Below, in pieces: positions 27,880 to 37,200 of a stretch of DNA of 64,000 nucleotides. The position numbers and the translations under genes are program-made. Where the stretch lies: assembly GCF_947503415.1 (NCBI RefSeq), contig NZ_CANNDS010000001.1, positions 1,708,501-1,772,500 of the forward strand. Direction: 5' to 3'. Within the stretch, counting starts at the first letter, position 1. Every line of letters starts with the position of its first letter. A model generated the notes under the pieces. It made no database searches, had not been told where the DNA came from, and worked only from the letters and a program-made list of their open reading frames with translations. The stretch is from an uncultured Tateyamaria sp. (lineage in GTDB: Bacteria > Pseudomonadota > Alphaproteobacteria > Rhodobacterales > Rhodobacteraceae).

Positions 27880-28593
27880 ATGTCCCGTCTGAACCTCGGC
27901 ATTCTGCAAGTGAACCACGACAGGTCGGTCGAGGTGGGCGATGCCTTTCCCGACGACGCGCACCGCTTTCGCGACTTGTTTGATGCGCAGGAGCAGCGGT
28001 TCAACTACCGGGTCTACATGACCATCGGGGGTGAGGTTCCGCGTGATCTGGATGAGCAGGACGCCTATCTTATCACCGGCTCGCCGCTGAGTGTGCTGGA
28101 TGATTTGTCTTTTCTGCCAGCGCTTTATGACTTCATCCGCGCCTGCGATGCGGCAGGCAAACCGCTCTTTGGCGCGTGCTTTGGGCATCAGGCCATTGCC
28201 ATGGCCTTGGGTGGTCAGGTGGCGCGGCAGGAGTGGAATATCGGGATTGATTATGTGGAGGTGACGCAAGCCTTGCCGTGGATGCAGCCACCTGCGTCGA
28301 CCATCGGGCTTTATCAGTTCCACCACGATGCGGTGACGGTGCTGCCCGAGGGGTGCACCGCCTATGCCACTTCGCCCAAATGCGCCATCGCCGGGTTTGC
28401 CAAGGGGGATCACATCTTTACCACGCAGGCGCATCCGGAGTTTTCCGATCCGTTCATGCGCTGTGTGCTGGACTACACCAGACCACACCTGAGCGCCGAG
28501 GAGGTGGCGGAGGCCGAAGCCACGTTGAACCGCGCCAATGACGGCCAGCTTTTTGCCGATTGGGTCACGCGGTTTTTCGGGGGCACGCCATGA
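27880..28593 (+). CDS. Class I glutamine-amidotransferase-like hydrolase
   Basis: A 237-residue stand-alone class I amidotransferase domain. The nucleophile elbow GACFGHQ gives C100, and QAHPEF gives H185 and E187, completing the triad. No synthase or ATP pyrophosphatase domain is attached, so it is not GuaA. Stand-alone members next to glutamine-synthetase-like ligases hydrolyse or process gamma-glutamyl compounds (for example in putrescine or aniline pathways, where PuuD is a functional analogue). It overlaps the P450 gene by four bases and sits two genes from the glutamine-synthetase-like gene, supporting that role by context. Confidence 0.88.
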   Translation: MSRLNLGILQVNHDRSVEVGDAFPDDAHRFRDLFDAQEQRFNYRVYMTIGGEVPRDLDEQDAYLITGSPLSVLDDLSFLPALYDFIRACDAAGKPLFGACFGHQAIAMALGGQVARQEWNIGIDYVEVTQALPWMQPPASTIGLYQFHHDAVTVLPEGCTAYATSPKCAIAGFAKGDHIFTTQAHPEFSDPFMRCVLDYTRPHLSAEEVAEAEATLNRANDGQLFADWVTRFFGGTP

Positions 28594-29810
28594 AGAACCT
28601 TGCTGACCACGACAGCTTTGTGGATGGCGTGCCGCATGACACGTTTGCGCAGATGCGCGCGGATCACCCGGTGCACTGGACGGAGGCGCATGGGGGTCAG
28701 AAGGGGTTTTGGTCCCTGACCCGCTATGCCGACATCATGGCGGCGCAGAAGGAACCGACGGTGTTTTCGAGTGCCCAGGGAATCCGGATCGAGGATCAGA
28801 GCCGCGAGGAATACCTCGCGCGCCGGACCTTTCAGGAGACCGATCCGCCCGAGCATACAGTGACCCGCCGCGCGGTGAACCCGGTCTTTGCCAAGCCGGT
28901 TGTCGCGCAGTTCGAGCCGCTGATCCGGGACCTGGCCTGTGACATTGTGGCCGAGGCGTTGAGGCAGCCTGAGTTCGACGCCGTGGACAAGATCGCCAAG
29001 CGTCTGCCCATGTTGATGCTGGGCCGCATTCTGGGCGTGCCGGACGCCGATCTGGACTGGCTGGTGGACCGGGGCGATGCGCTGATTGGCAACACTGATC
29101 CGGACTTTACCAACACCGTGATCGACAAGGTCGATACGCAGGCGTACCGAATGATGCCCTTTCGCTCTCCGGCGGGTGTGGAATTATATGACTATGCTGA
29201 AGAGATACTTAACGGCGCGCGCGGCATTGATGAGACGGGCATTCTGGCGCGGGTGTTGCGGGCTGAGGATGGGGCGATCACCGGGCAGGAGTTCAAGAAT
29301 TTCTTCTGCCTACTGGTGGCTGCGGGTAATGACACGACCCGTTATTCCATCGCGATGGCGCTGCATCTTTTGACGCAGCAAAATGGGCTGCTCGAGACCC
29401 TGCAAAGTGGTGAGGTTTGGGAGACGTGCGCGGATGAATTCATTCGCCTTGCATCGCCCACTTTGCACTTTCGGCGCACGGCCACGCGGGATGTGGAGAT
29501 GCATGGGCAAACCATTCGGACAGGCGACAAGGTGCTGATGTGGTTTGTGTCGGGCAGCCGGGATGAGGCGGTGTTTGACGACCCGCACCTCGCTCGACTG
29601 GATCGCAGCCCGAACCGGCATCTGGCCTTTGGGCAGGGCGGTCCGCATGTCTGTCTGGGCATGTGGTTGGCCAAGCTGGAACTGAAATGCGTGTTGCAGG
29701 AACTGGCCGCCCGCATCACGCGGTTGGAGGTTGTGGACAGCCCCACCTGGACCCGTTCGAACTTTATCTGCGGGGTCAAATCACTGACCGCCCGCCCCAG
29801 CCTCAAGTGA
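28590..29810 (+). CDS. Cytochrome P450
   Basis: A 406-residue soluble bacterial P450. The oxygen-activating I-helix motif AGNDTT is at 245-250, the K-helix ExxR at E283-R286, and the haem loop FGQGGPHVCLG at 347-357 with the proximal ligand C355. The loop has one residue more than the textbook FGxGxHxCxG, as in several class I P450s. No reductase or ferredoxin gene lies near, so electrons must come from elsewhere. It is coupled by ATGA to the amidotransferase-like gene and touches the ligase gene, so it probably oxidises the gamma-glutamylated or free amine, the role a dioxygenase plays in aniline operons. Confidence 0.94.
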   Translation: MKNLADHDSFVDGVPHDTFAQMRADHPVHWTEAHGGQKGFWSLTRYADIMAAQKEPTVFSSAQGIRIEDQSREEYLARRTFQETDPPEHTVTRRAVNPVFAKPVVAQFEPLIRDLACDIVAEALRQPEFDAVDKIAKRLPMLMLGRILGVPDADLDWLVDRGDALIGNTDPDFTNTVIDKVDTQAYRMMPFRSPAGVELYDYAEEILNGARGIDETGILARVLRAEDGAITGQEFKNFFCLLVAAGNDTTRYSIAMALHLLTQQNGLLETLQSGEVWETCADEFIRLASPTLHFRRTATRDVEMHGQTIRTGDKVLMWFVSGSRDEAVFDDPHLARLDRSPNRHLAFGQGGPHVCLGMWLAKLELKCVLQELAARITRLEVVDSPTWTRSNFICGVKSLTARPSLK

Positions 29811-29815
29811 CCGAC

Positions 29816-31084
29816 ATGACGACACGCACACGTACCCTGTTTTGCGATCTGCTCAATCTGCCGCGGGGCAAATTTGTGCCGCCAGATGTGGCGGCGGGGG
29901 GCAAGATCGGCTTTGCCCGTGGGGTTTTTGGCACCACTTTTGATCGCGATCTGATCCCCGTGCCGGGGGCGGGCGTGTTTGACGGTATCCCGGATATGGA
30001 GTTGGTGCTGGACGGCGACCGCCGTCCCGATTGGCTGGGTGACAGCGAGATCGCGTTGGGCACGCTGCATGCAGACGGAGGCCCTTTTGGCCTGTGCGCG
30101 CGGGGGCGTTTGCAGGCGGCCATCGCGGCGTGGGAGGCGAAGGGGCTGAGCCCGATGGTCGGGATTGAGATGGAAGCCTATGTTTTTCAACAGGATTCCG
30201 ACGGCGTCTGGGTGCCTTATGACACGCCGGGGGCTTTTGTGTATGGGACGGGGCCGCAGAATGATCCCGCCGGGTTGATGGATGCGCTGTGGTCCACGGC
30301 CACGACCTGTGGTCTGCCGATTGAGTCCATGAATGGGGAATATGACAGCGGGCAGTTCGAGCTGACGTTGAAGTTTGAAGGCGCCTTGGCGGCCTGTGAC
30401 AACGCGTTTCTGTTCCGGACCATGGCGCGGGAGGTGGCGGCCGGGATGGGGCTGTTGCTGACCTTTCTGCCGAAACCAATTCCGGACCGGGGCGGGTCGG
30501 GCCTGCACGTGAATTTCAGCTTTGCGGATGCGCAGGGGGCCAACGTGATTGCGCCGAATGGGGAGTTGTCGGATGTCGCCAAGGGCTGCCTGGCGGGGCT
30601 GATCCATCACCACGAAGGGTTGGCCGGGCTGCTTGCGATGACGGTGAACAGCTATGATCGCTTGGGGCCTGCGTCTATGGCGGGGTACTGGGCGAATTGG
30701 GCGGATGATCATCGGTTGGTGACAACGCGGTCTTGTGTGACCTCGCCCCGGTCCGCGCGGTTGGAGCACCGGACGGCGGACTGCGCGACGAACCCGTATC
30801 TGGCGGTGGCGGCAGTGTTGCAGGCGGCGCTTTTGGGGGTTGAGCAGGGCTATGGGCTGGAGCCTGCGGAAGATCTGGACGGGTTGGAGAATGTGCGCGC
30901 GACCCGGCACGTGCCGTCGGCGCTGGACAAGGCGTTGGATGCCCTTGATGCCGACAAACCCCTGCGTCGGGCTGTGGGGGAGGAGATCTGTGATGCGGTG
31001 ATCTTCCTCAAGCAGGATGAGTGGAAGCGGTTAAAGGACAAATCGGTGGATGAGGTGCGGGACTATTATCTGCCCTTTGTCTGA
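29816..31084 (+). CDS. Glutamine-synthetase-like gamma-glutamyl-amine ligase
   Basis: A 422-residue protein with glutamine synthetase catalytic-domain residues: GIEMEAYVF (E118, E120), GQFELTLKFE (E182), GSGLHVNFS (H231), ARLEHR (E317) and NPYLA at 326-330. It is shorter than housekeeping GlnA (about 470) and lies in a catabolic operon, which fits the GlnA-like/PuuA-type enzymes that join glutamate to amines using ATP. ATG 29816 is taken as start; a GTG at 29807 overlapping the P450 stop is an alternative. It is the last gene of the rightward operon that begins with the IclR gene. Confidence 0.88.
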   Translation: MTTRTRTLFCDLLNLPRGKFVPPDVAAGGKIGFARGVFGTTFDRDLIPVPGAGVFDGIPDMELVLDGDRRPDWLGDSEIALGTLHADGGPFGLCARGRLQAAIAAWEAKGLSPMVGIEMEAYVFQQDSDGVWVPYDTPGAFVYGTGPQNDPAGLMDALWSTATTCGLPIESMNGEYDSGQFELTLKFEGALAACDNAFLFRTMAREVAAGMGLLLTFLPKPIPDRGGSGLHVNFSFADAQGANVIAPNGELSDVAKGCLAGLIHHHEGLAGLLAMTVNSYDRLGPASMAGYWANWADDHRLVTTRSCVTSPRSARLEHRTADCATNPYLAVAAVLQAALLGVEQGYGLEPAEDLDGLENVRATRHVPSALDKALDALDADKPLRRAVGEEICDAVIFLKQDEWKRLKDKSVDEVRDYYLPFV

Positions 31085-31139
31085 GTCGCGCCCTGCATTT
31101 ACCTTGTTTTCATAGAGATTGACGGCGGTGGCAGGGTGT

Positions 31140-31176
31140 CACCCCCTGTGCACCCTGCGTACACCCCCTGTGCACC
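31140..31176 (+). repeat. Two tandem copies of a 15-base G/C-rich motif
   Basis: CACCCCCTGTGCACC occurs at 31140-31154 and 31162-31176, a period of 22 bases, in the gap after the glutamine-synthetase-like gene. Two copies only; function unknown. Confidence 0.7.
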
Positions 31177-31227
31177 GCCAACGCACGGTGCGGCACGGGT
31201 TAACGCAACGTGCGGTGACCGGGAGGA

Positions 31228-31333
31228 CGCGCTGCGCGCGACGCGATTCATATATGAATGGGGGCTCTGCCCCCAAACCCCCTTTCTTGGGGTCCAGCCC
31301 CCAAACCCCCGGGATATTTTTGGCCGAAAGAAG
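31228..31333 (+). repeat. Complex G/C-rich repeat between convergent genes (copy 2)
   Basis: It begins CGCGCTGCGCGCGACGCG, then an A/T-centred inverted repeat (ATTCATATATGAAT), then GGGGGCTCTGCCCCC, AAACCCCC, a second GGGGTCCAGCCCCC block, and a tail CCCCCGGGATATTTTTGGCC. It matches 12191-12265 (opposite strand) block for block, with the second stem as an extra. It lies between two convergent genes and probably works as a bidirectional terminator. Confidence 0.78.
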
Positions 31334-31341
31334 GTGAAGGG

Positions 31342-32088
31342 TCAGGTCGGGAGTGACGGCAGACCGGCGATGGTTCTTCCCTGATTGCTTTTGAGCGAGA
31401 AGTCCTGGCCGCGCCAGTTTTGGCCTTCGGGCCCGATGAGGACCGCGATGGTCTGGCCAACCCATTCGGGCGGGATGTGCGCGTCCCATGCCAATTGGCT
31501 GACCGGGTTGATGCCGGAGGCCGCGATGTCGCGCTGCATGTCGGTGGCGACGGTGCCGGGGGAGAGGCCCATGACGCGGACACCTGCGGCGCGTGCTTCC
31601 TTGTCCGCCACGCGGGTGAGCGACAGAACGGCGGCTTTGGTGGCGCAATAGTGGCTCCATCCTTCGAGGGCAGAGGTGGCCGCCCCTGAAGAGATGTTGA
31701 TGATCGTGCCGGAGCCGCGTTTGATCATGCCGGGCAGGGCGGCGCGCAGACCGTGGTAGACGCCTTTGATGTTTACATCGACCACATTGCCCCATGCGGT
31801 GGAGTCGCTGTCCGCGAGACGCGCGATGGGGTCGATCAGGCCCGCATTGTTGATCAGCACATCGACATCGCCTGCCGTGTCCATCAGCGCCTGCACCTGC
31901 GCGAAGTCCCTCACGTCGCAGGGAATGGCCGTGCCACCCGTGTCCTTGGCCAGTTCCTTGAGGGCGTGGGTGGAGCGCGCGGCCAGCACCACATGTGCGC
32001 CCATGGCCGAGAGGACCCGGGCGGTGGCCGCACCGATCCCCTTGCTGGCGCCGGTGATGACAATTGTTTTGCCTGTCACATGGCCCAT
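31342..32088 (-). CDS. Short-chain dehydrogenase/reductase
   Basis: A 248-residue SDR. The cofactor motif TGASKGIGAATARVL (TGxxxGIG) is near residues 12-26, NNAG follows in VLINNAGLID, and the catalytic Ser-Tyr-Lys are in NISSGAAT and WSHYCATKAAV. It oxidises or reduces an alcohol or ketone with NAD(P); substrate unknown. ATG at 32088 starts two bases after the yceI stop, so the two genes are co-transcribed. It converges on the amine module, separated by the repeat at 31228-31333. Confidence 0.92.
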   Translation of the reverse strand: MGHVTGKTIVITGASKGIGAATARVLSAMGAHVVLAARSTHALKELAKDTGGTAIPCDVRDFAQVQALMDTAGDVDVLINNAGLIDPIARLADSDSTAWGNVVDVNIKGVYHGLRAALPGMIKRGSGTIINISSGAATSALEGWSHYCATKAAVLSLTRVADKEARAAGVRVMGLSPGTVATDMQRDIAASGINPVSQLAWDAHIPPEWVGQTIAVLIGPEGQNWRGQDFSLKSNQGRTIAGLPSLPT

Positions 32089-32090
32089 TT

Positions 32091-32726
32091 TCAGCGCCCC
32101 CATGTGCAGGGGACGTTCGTGTCCGGTGTGCCCGCGCATTGCACCAGATCGAAATGCAGATCGACATCGACGCTGAGGCCTGTGGGGCTGTCGAGAAAGG
32201 CGATGAAATCCATGCCGTGATCAAGGCGCAGGATCTCGCCCGTGGCCTCGAACCCGACCACGCGCACTTCGTCGTAATTGGGGATGAAATCGGGGTAGGT
32301 GCGGTCGCGGATCATGGTGAAGTCGAGCGTGACCGGCGCGGTCTGGCCGCGCATTGTCAGGTCGCCCGTCAGTTTGCCGGACGTGGGCGTCAGCATCAGG
32401 ACGTCAGTTGAGGTGAAGGTGATCTGGCCGTGGTTCTCTGCGTCCAGATAGTCGGCATGGCGCAGATGTGTGTCGCGCGGGCCGTGGTTGCTGTCGATGC
32501 TGCCAGTGTCGATGGTGAAGGTGATTTGCGAGTTTGCCGGGTCCGCTTCGTCAATGAGGAAGGTACCGTCATAGCTGTTGAAGCGACCGACCGTGCGGCT
32601 GAGGCCCATGTGGTTGATTTCCCAGCCGATATGCGCGTGGCCAAGGTCCAGCGTCCATTCTGTCGGGGCCGCATGGACAGGGGCTGTGCCCAGCAAGAGG
32701 GCGGCGAGGGGGAGTGTGCGGATCAT
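32091..32726 (-). CDS. YceI-family periplasmic protein
   Basis: A 211-residue exported lipocalin-like protein: signal peptide MIRTLPLAALLLGTAPVHA, then WTLDLGHAHIGWEINHMGLS, VGRFNSYDGTF, FTSTDVLMLTPTSGKLTGDLTMRG and ATGEILRLDHGMDF, the usual YceI core. Family members bind polyisoprenoid-like lipids, but their physiological role is unsettled. It is divergent from a LysR gene, with an inverted repeat between them, and is the first gene of a pair with the SDR. Confidence 0.92.
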   Translation of the reverse strand: MIRTLPLAALLLGTAPVHAAPTEWTLDLGHAHIGWEINHMGLSRTVGRFNSYDGTFLIDEADPANSQITFTIDTGSIDSNHGPRDTHLRHADYLDAENHGQITFTSTDVLMLTPTSGKLTGDLTMRGQTAPVTLDFTMIRDRTYPDFIPNYDEVRVVGFEATGEILRLDHGMDFIAFLDSPTGLSVDVDLHFDLVQCAGTPDTNVPCTWGR

Positions 32727-32777
32727 GTGACGTTCCTGTGTGTGGTGGTGTGGGAACGGGTCTATTTCGTGCGGGAC

Positions 32778-32824
32778 ATGCAAAAAATACGGTTGTGCGC
32801 ATCGTATCCGTGCGTATTTTGCAT
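32778..32824. promoter_or_regulatory. Inverted repeat in the yceI/lysR divergent promoter
   Basis: ATGCAAAAAATACG (32778-32791) faces CGTATTTTGCAT (32813-32824); the arms agree apart from two extra A residues. The right arm ends three bases before the lysR start and the left arm is 52 bases from yceI, the usual place for a LysR-family site. Confidence 0.55.
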
Positions 32825-32826
32825 GA

Positions 32827-33717
32827 ATGGATATTGATGCCCTTCGCACCGTGCAGCTTGTTGCGCATCATCGGAGTTTTGCTGCCGTGGCGCGGGTTCT
32901 GGACATGGACCCAAGCTCCGTCAGTCGCACTGTGGCGGGGATGGAGGCGCAGTTGGGTTTGCGCCTGTTTCAACGTTCGACGCGGCAGCTGACATTGACC
33001 GAAAGCGGCGCGCTGTATCTTGGCCGGATCGGGCCGCTGCTGGATGATCTTGAGATGGCGCGCGATGCCGCTGCGGATGTCGGGACCCAGCCGTCCGGCC
33101 GGGTGCGTTTGACGGCATCGGTGGCCTTTGGACATGAGATGATCGTGCCGCATCTTGCCGCCTTGCGGACCGCCTTGCCCGAGATTGAGCTGGAGCTGAT
33201 CCTGAGCGACCAGACCATGGACCTTGTTGCCGGGCAGATTGATTTGGCCATTCGGCTGGCCCCTGCGCCCAAGGGCGATCTGATCAGTGCGCGTTTGCGT
33301 GATACGCGGTACCGCGTGGTGGCGTCACAGGATTACGTCGACAGGCATGGTGTGCCTGCGTCACCCGAAGCTCTGGTTGATCACGACTGTTTGCGGATGA
33401 CCTTGCCCGACTATCGCACCGAGTGGCGCTTTCGCCGGGATGGAGAGGAGCGTGTGGTGGGGGTGTCCGGCCCTATCCTGATTTCGAACGCTTTGGCCTT
33501 GCGGCAGGCTGCCCGAAATGGGCTTGGTCCTGCGTTGCTGGCTGATTGGATGACGGATGCGGATGTGGCACGCGGGGATTTGGTGCACCTGTTCCCGGAC
33601 CATGACGTGACGGCGACCACGTTTGATACGGGTGCCTGGCTGCTTTATCCAAGCCGCGCGTATCTGCCTGTCAAAGTCCGTGCCGTCATTGATTTTCTAC
33701 GCGCCCATCTGCGTTAG
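32827..33717 (+). CDS. LysR-family transcriptional regulator
   Basis: A 296-residue LysR regulator: N-terminal helix-turn-helix (FAAVARVLDMDPSSVSRTVAGMEAQLGLRLFQRSTRQLTLTESG) and a C-terminal substrate-binding fold (VRLTASVAFGHEMIVPHLAAL...DLAIRLAPAPKGDLISARL). Its style is that of the CrgA/AaeR-like subgroup. It is divergent from yceI and probably regulates yceI-SDR through the inverted repeat that lies between them. The inducer is unknown. Its end overlaps the convergent Lrp gene by four bases. Confidence 0.93.
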   Translation: MDIDALRTVQLVAHHRSFAAVARVLDMDPSSVSRTVAGMEAQLGLRLFQRSTRQLTLTESGALYLGRIGPLLDDLEMARDAAADVGTQPSGRVRLTASVAFGHEMIVPHLAALRTALPEIELELILSDQTMDLVAGQIDLAIRLAPAPKGDLISARLRDTRYRVVASQDYVDRHGVPASPEALVDHDCLRMTLPDYRTEWRFRRDGEERVVGVSGPILISNALALRQAARNGLGPALLADWMTDADVARGDLVHLFPDHDVTATTFDTGAWLLYPSRAYLPVKVRAVIDFLRAHLR

Positions 33718-34172
33718 AACCCGATGCCGGTGTTCTTCTTGATCTCGCGCAGGACCACGTTGGTCTGTGCGCTGGCCACTGCGGGCAGGCGGAACAGGAA
33801 CGTCTCAAGAAACGCGTTGTAGGCGTCGAGATCGCGGCACAACACGCGCATCTGGTAGTCGGATTGCCCGGTGGTGGCGTAGCATTCCACGACCTCGTGC
33901 CGCGTTTCGACACCGCGGATGAAGGCGGTAAGGTCGTCTTCGGAATGGCGGGCGAGTTGGACGTGCACGATGGCCTGAAAGTGCAGACCCGCGGCTTGGG
34001 GGTTCAGGATGGCGCCGTATCGGTCGATGATGCCTGCATCTTCAAACGCCTTGATACGTCGCCAGCAGGCTGAGGCTGACATGCCGACCCGCTCTGCGAG
34101 GTCCGCGTTTGAGATACGGCTGTCCACTTGGAGGAGTTTCAGGAGGGCGTGGTCGCGGTGATCAAGGTTCAT
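33714..34172 (-). CDS. Lrp/AsnC-family transcriptional regulator
   Basis: A 152-residue regulator: the helix-turn-helix LLQVDSRISNADLAERVGMSASACWRRIKAFEDAGII and the effector-binding RAM domain (VHVQLARHSEDDLTAFIRGV; YATTGQSDYQMRVLCRDLDAYNAFLETFLF). It is divergent from the indolepyruvate oxidoreductase gene, 124 bases apart. Such pairs are common, and the regulator probably controls that gene in response to an amino acid. Confidence 0.94.
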   Translation of the reverse strand: MNLDHRDHALLKLLQVDSRISNADLAERVGMSASACWRRIKAFEDAGIIDRYGAILNPQAAGLHFQAIVHVQLARHSEDDLTAFIRGVETRHEVVECYATTGQSDYQMRVLCRDLDAYNAFLETFLFRLPAVASAQTNVVLREIKKNTGIGF

Positions 34173-34296
34173 TTGGGTAATCTATCCGATTTTTGGGCAA
34201 AACGGGAAACGGAATTCCAATGTGGGCGCAACACCCCGAGAAATTGAAATCCTTGGTCGCCGTTCCGGCTCCATACTGGAGCCAAGGAGACCGCCC

Positions 34297-37200
34297 ATGT
34301 CTGACCCGCGCCATCGCTTTGACACCTATGCCCTGAAGGATCGCTATGACCGGACCGAGGGGCGCGTGTTTCTGACGGGCACGCAGGCGCTGGTGCGCAT
34401 TATGCTGGATCAGGCGCGGCGGGACCGGGCGGCTGGGCGGAACACGGGCGGGTTTGTGTCGGGTTATCGCGGGTCGCCGTTGGGCGGTCTTGATCTGGAA
34501 TTGTGGCGGGCGCGGGAGCGGACAGACAAGGCCGGCATCACCTTCATGCCTGCCGTGAATGAGGACTTGGGGGCCACTGCCGTGTTGGGCGCGCAGCAGG
34601 CGGTGCTGGACCCGGATTGCGCCCACGAGGGCATCTTTTCCATGTGGTATGGCAAGGGCCCGGGCGTGGACCGGTCGGGCGACGCGCTGAAGCATGGCAA
34701 TGCCTATGGGTCGTCGCCTTTGGGCGGTGTGCTGGTCGTGGCCGGGGACGATCATGGCTGTGTGTCGTCGTCCATGCCGCATCAGTCTGACGTCGCTTTC
34801 ATGGCGTGGTTCATGCCGACGTTGAACCCGGCGTCGGTGGCCGAATATCTGGAGTTCGGCGCGTGGGGCATTGCGCTGAGCCGGTTTTCCGGAGCTTGGG
34901 TGGGCTTCAAGGCGATTTCCGAAACAGTGGAGAGTGGCGCGTCGGTGGTTTTGCCGACCGATCCAATATTTGCCCAACCCGACTACATCGCGCCGCCGGG
35001 TGGGCTGCATATCCGGCCTTCGGACCTGCCCAGCCCCGAGATCGAGATGCGCATCGGGCACAAGCTGGAGGCGGTACAGGCCTTTGCCCAAGCCAACGCG
35101 ATTGATCGGCGTGTGTATGACGTGGCGGATGCGCGGTTTGGGTTTGTGAGCACGGGCAAGGCGCATCTGGACCTGATGGAGGCACTGCGGCTGTTGGGGC
35201 TGGATGAGGCGACCTGCCGGGCGCGGGGGATCGACATTTACAAGGTTGGGATGGTGTGGCCCTTGGCCTTGCGCGATGCCCGGGCCTTTGTGCGCGGCAA
35301 GCGCGAGGTCATGGTGATCGAGGAAAAACGCGGGATCATCGAGAGCCAGTTCAAGGAGGCGTTCTATGATCTGCCGCGCGACATACCAGAGCGTATGGTG
35401 GGCAAGCATGACGAGACCGGTGCGCCGCTGGTGCCGTGGACAGGGGAGTTGTCACCGAAGCTGCTGGCGCCGTTGATTGCCGCACGGTTGCATGCCTTTG
35501 TGCCCGATCTTGATCTGCCCGCGCGCGCTGAGGCGCTGCAAACCCCGCCCAGGCTGCTGACCGTCCAAGGGGCCACGCGTACGCCCTATTTCTGCTCGGG
35601 CTGTCCGCACAACACGTCGACCAAGGTGCCGGATGGGTCGCGCGCGGCGTCAGGCATTGGCTGCCATGTCATGGCGTCCTGGATGGATCGTGAGACGGGC
35701 GGCTATGCCCAGATGGGCGGTGAAGGGGTGCCTTGGGTCGCGGCCTCCAAGTTCAATGGGGGCAAGCATATTTTCCAGAATTTGGGCGAGGGGACGTGGT
35801 ATCATTCCGGTTCACTCGCCATCCGTCAGGCCGTCGCTGCAGGGACAAACATCACCTACAAGGTGCTGTTCAATGATGCGGTTGCCATGACGGGCGGGCA
35901 GCCTGTGGATGGACCGGTGAGCGTTGAAGCGATTGCGTGGTCGGCCCGTGCCGAGGGCGTCGACCGGGTCGCGCTTGTGTCAGATGATGTGGGCAAGTTT
36001 GAGCGGGGTGGTTTTCCTCCGGGCACCAGCTTTCACGACCGGGATGACTTGGACGCGGTGCAACGCGAATTGCGCGACATCCCGGGCCTGACCGTTCTGA
36101 TCTATGAACAGACCTGCGCCACCGAGAAGCGTCGACGCCGCAAGCGGGGGACCCTGCCGCCGGTGCAAAGTTTTGCCGTGATCAACCCGGATGTGTGCGA
36201 GGGATGTGGCGATTGTTCGGTCGAGAGTAATTGTCTGAGCGTCGAGCCGCTGGAGACGCCATTGGGGCGCAAGCGCAAGATCAACCAATCGACCTGTAAT
36301 GCGGATATGTCGTGCCTCAAGGGGTTCTGTCCCAGTTTCGTCACGGTCGAGGGGGCGGTGCGGAAAGCGCCTGAGGCGCAGGCCTTTGATATGGCAAAGC
36401 ATCTTGCCAGCGTACCTGTGCGCAAGGTGCCGACCCTCGACACTCCGTTCGACCTGCTGGTGACGGGCGTTGGCGGCACGGGCGTGGTCACTGTGGGCGC
36501 GCTGATCACCATGGCAGCACATCTGGAAGGGCGGGGGGCGTCGGTGCTCGATTTCACCGGGTTTGCCCAGAAATTTGGGACGGTGCTGAGCTATATCCGT
36601 CTTGGCGCGTCACAGGACGCGCTGCATCAGGTGCGGATTGAAGAGGCTGCGGCGGATGCGGTGATTGGGTGCGATGTGGTTGTGTCCTCGGCCCCCAAGG
36701 CCTCTGCCCACTACCATTCCGGCACGCGCATGGTGCTGAACAGGGCCGAGATGCCGACGGGTGATCTGGTCCTGCACCGCGACGCCAGCTTGCGTGTGAA
36801 TGAACGTGAGGCGGCGATTGCAGAGGTGATCGGGGCGGAGAACTTATGGGCTTTGGACGCCAATGCGCTGGCCGAGCGCATGTTGGGGGACAGTGTGTTT
36901 GCCAATGTGATGCTGTTGGGGGCTGCTTGGCAAAAGGGGCTGGTGCCGGTCAGCGAAGCGACGTTGAAGCAGGCCATCGCGTTGAACGGTGTGGCGGTTG
37001 AGAAGAACGCGCGGGCCTTTGATATCGGGCGGATCTGGGCGCATGATCCGGGCGCTGTCGCGGCACCGCAAGGTGCAAAGATGCCTGAAACCGCGGATGA
37101 GATCATCGCCCATCGGGCTTGGCTGCTGACGGACTATCAGGATGCAGCCTATGCCGCGCGGTATCGCGAGGCCTTGGATCGAAATGCGAGCGGTTTCGAC

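Noticed and set aside
27880-28593. GMP synthase
   Set aside because: Only the amidotransferase domain is present; there is no ATP pyrophosphatase domain and the context is catabolic.
29342-30910. A 522-codon open frame on the minus strand
   Set aside because: Antisense to the P450 and glutamine-synthetase-like genes, both of which show clear catalytic motifs.
29816-31084. Housekeeping glutamine synthetase glnA
   Set aside because: Shorter than GlnA, no glnB neighbour, and located at the end of a catabolic operon; better read as a GlnA-like amine ligase.
31140-31176. CRISPR array
   Set aside because: Only two short copies with a seven-base separation and no cas genes; not an array.
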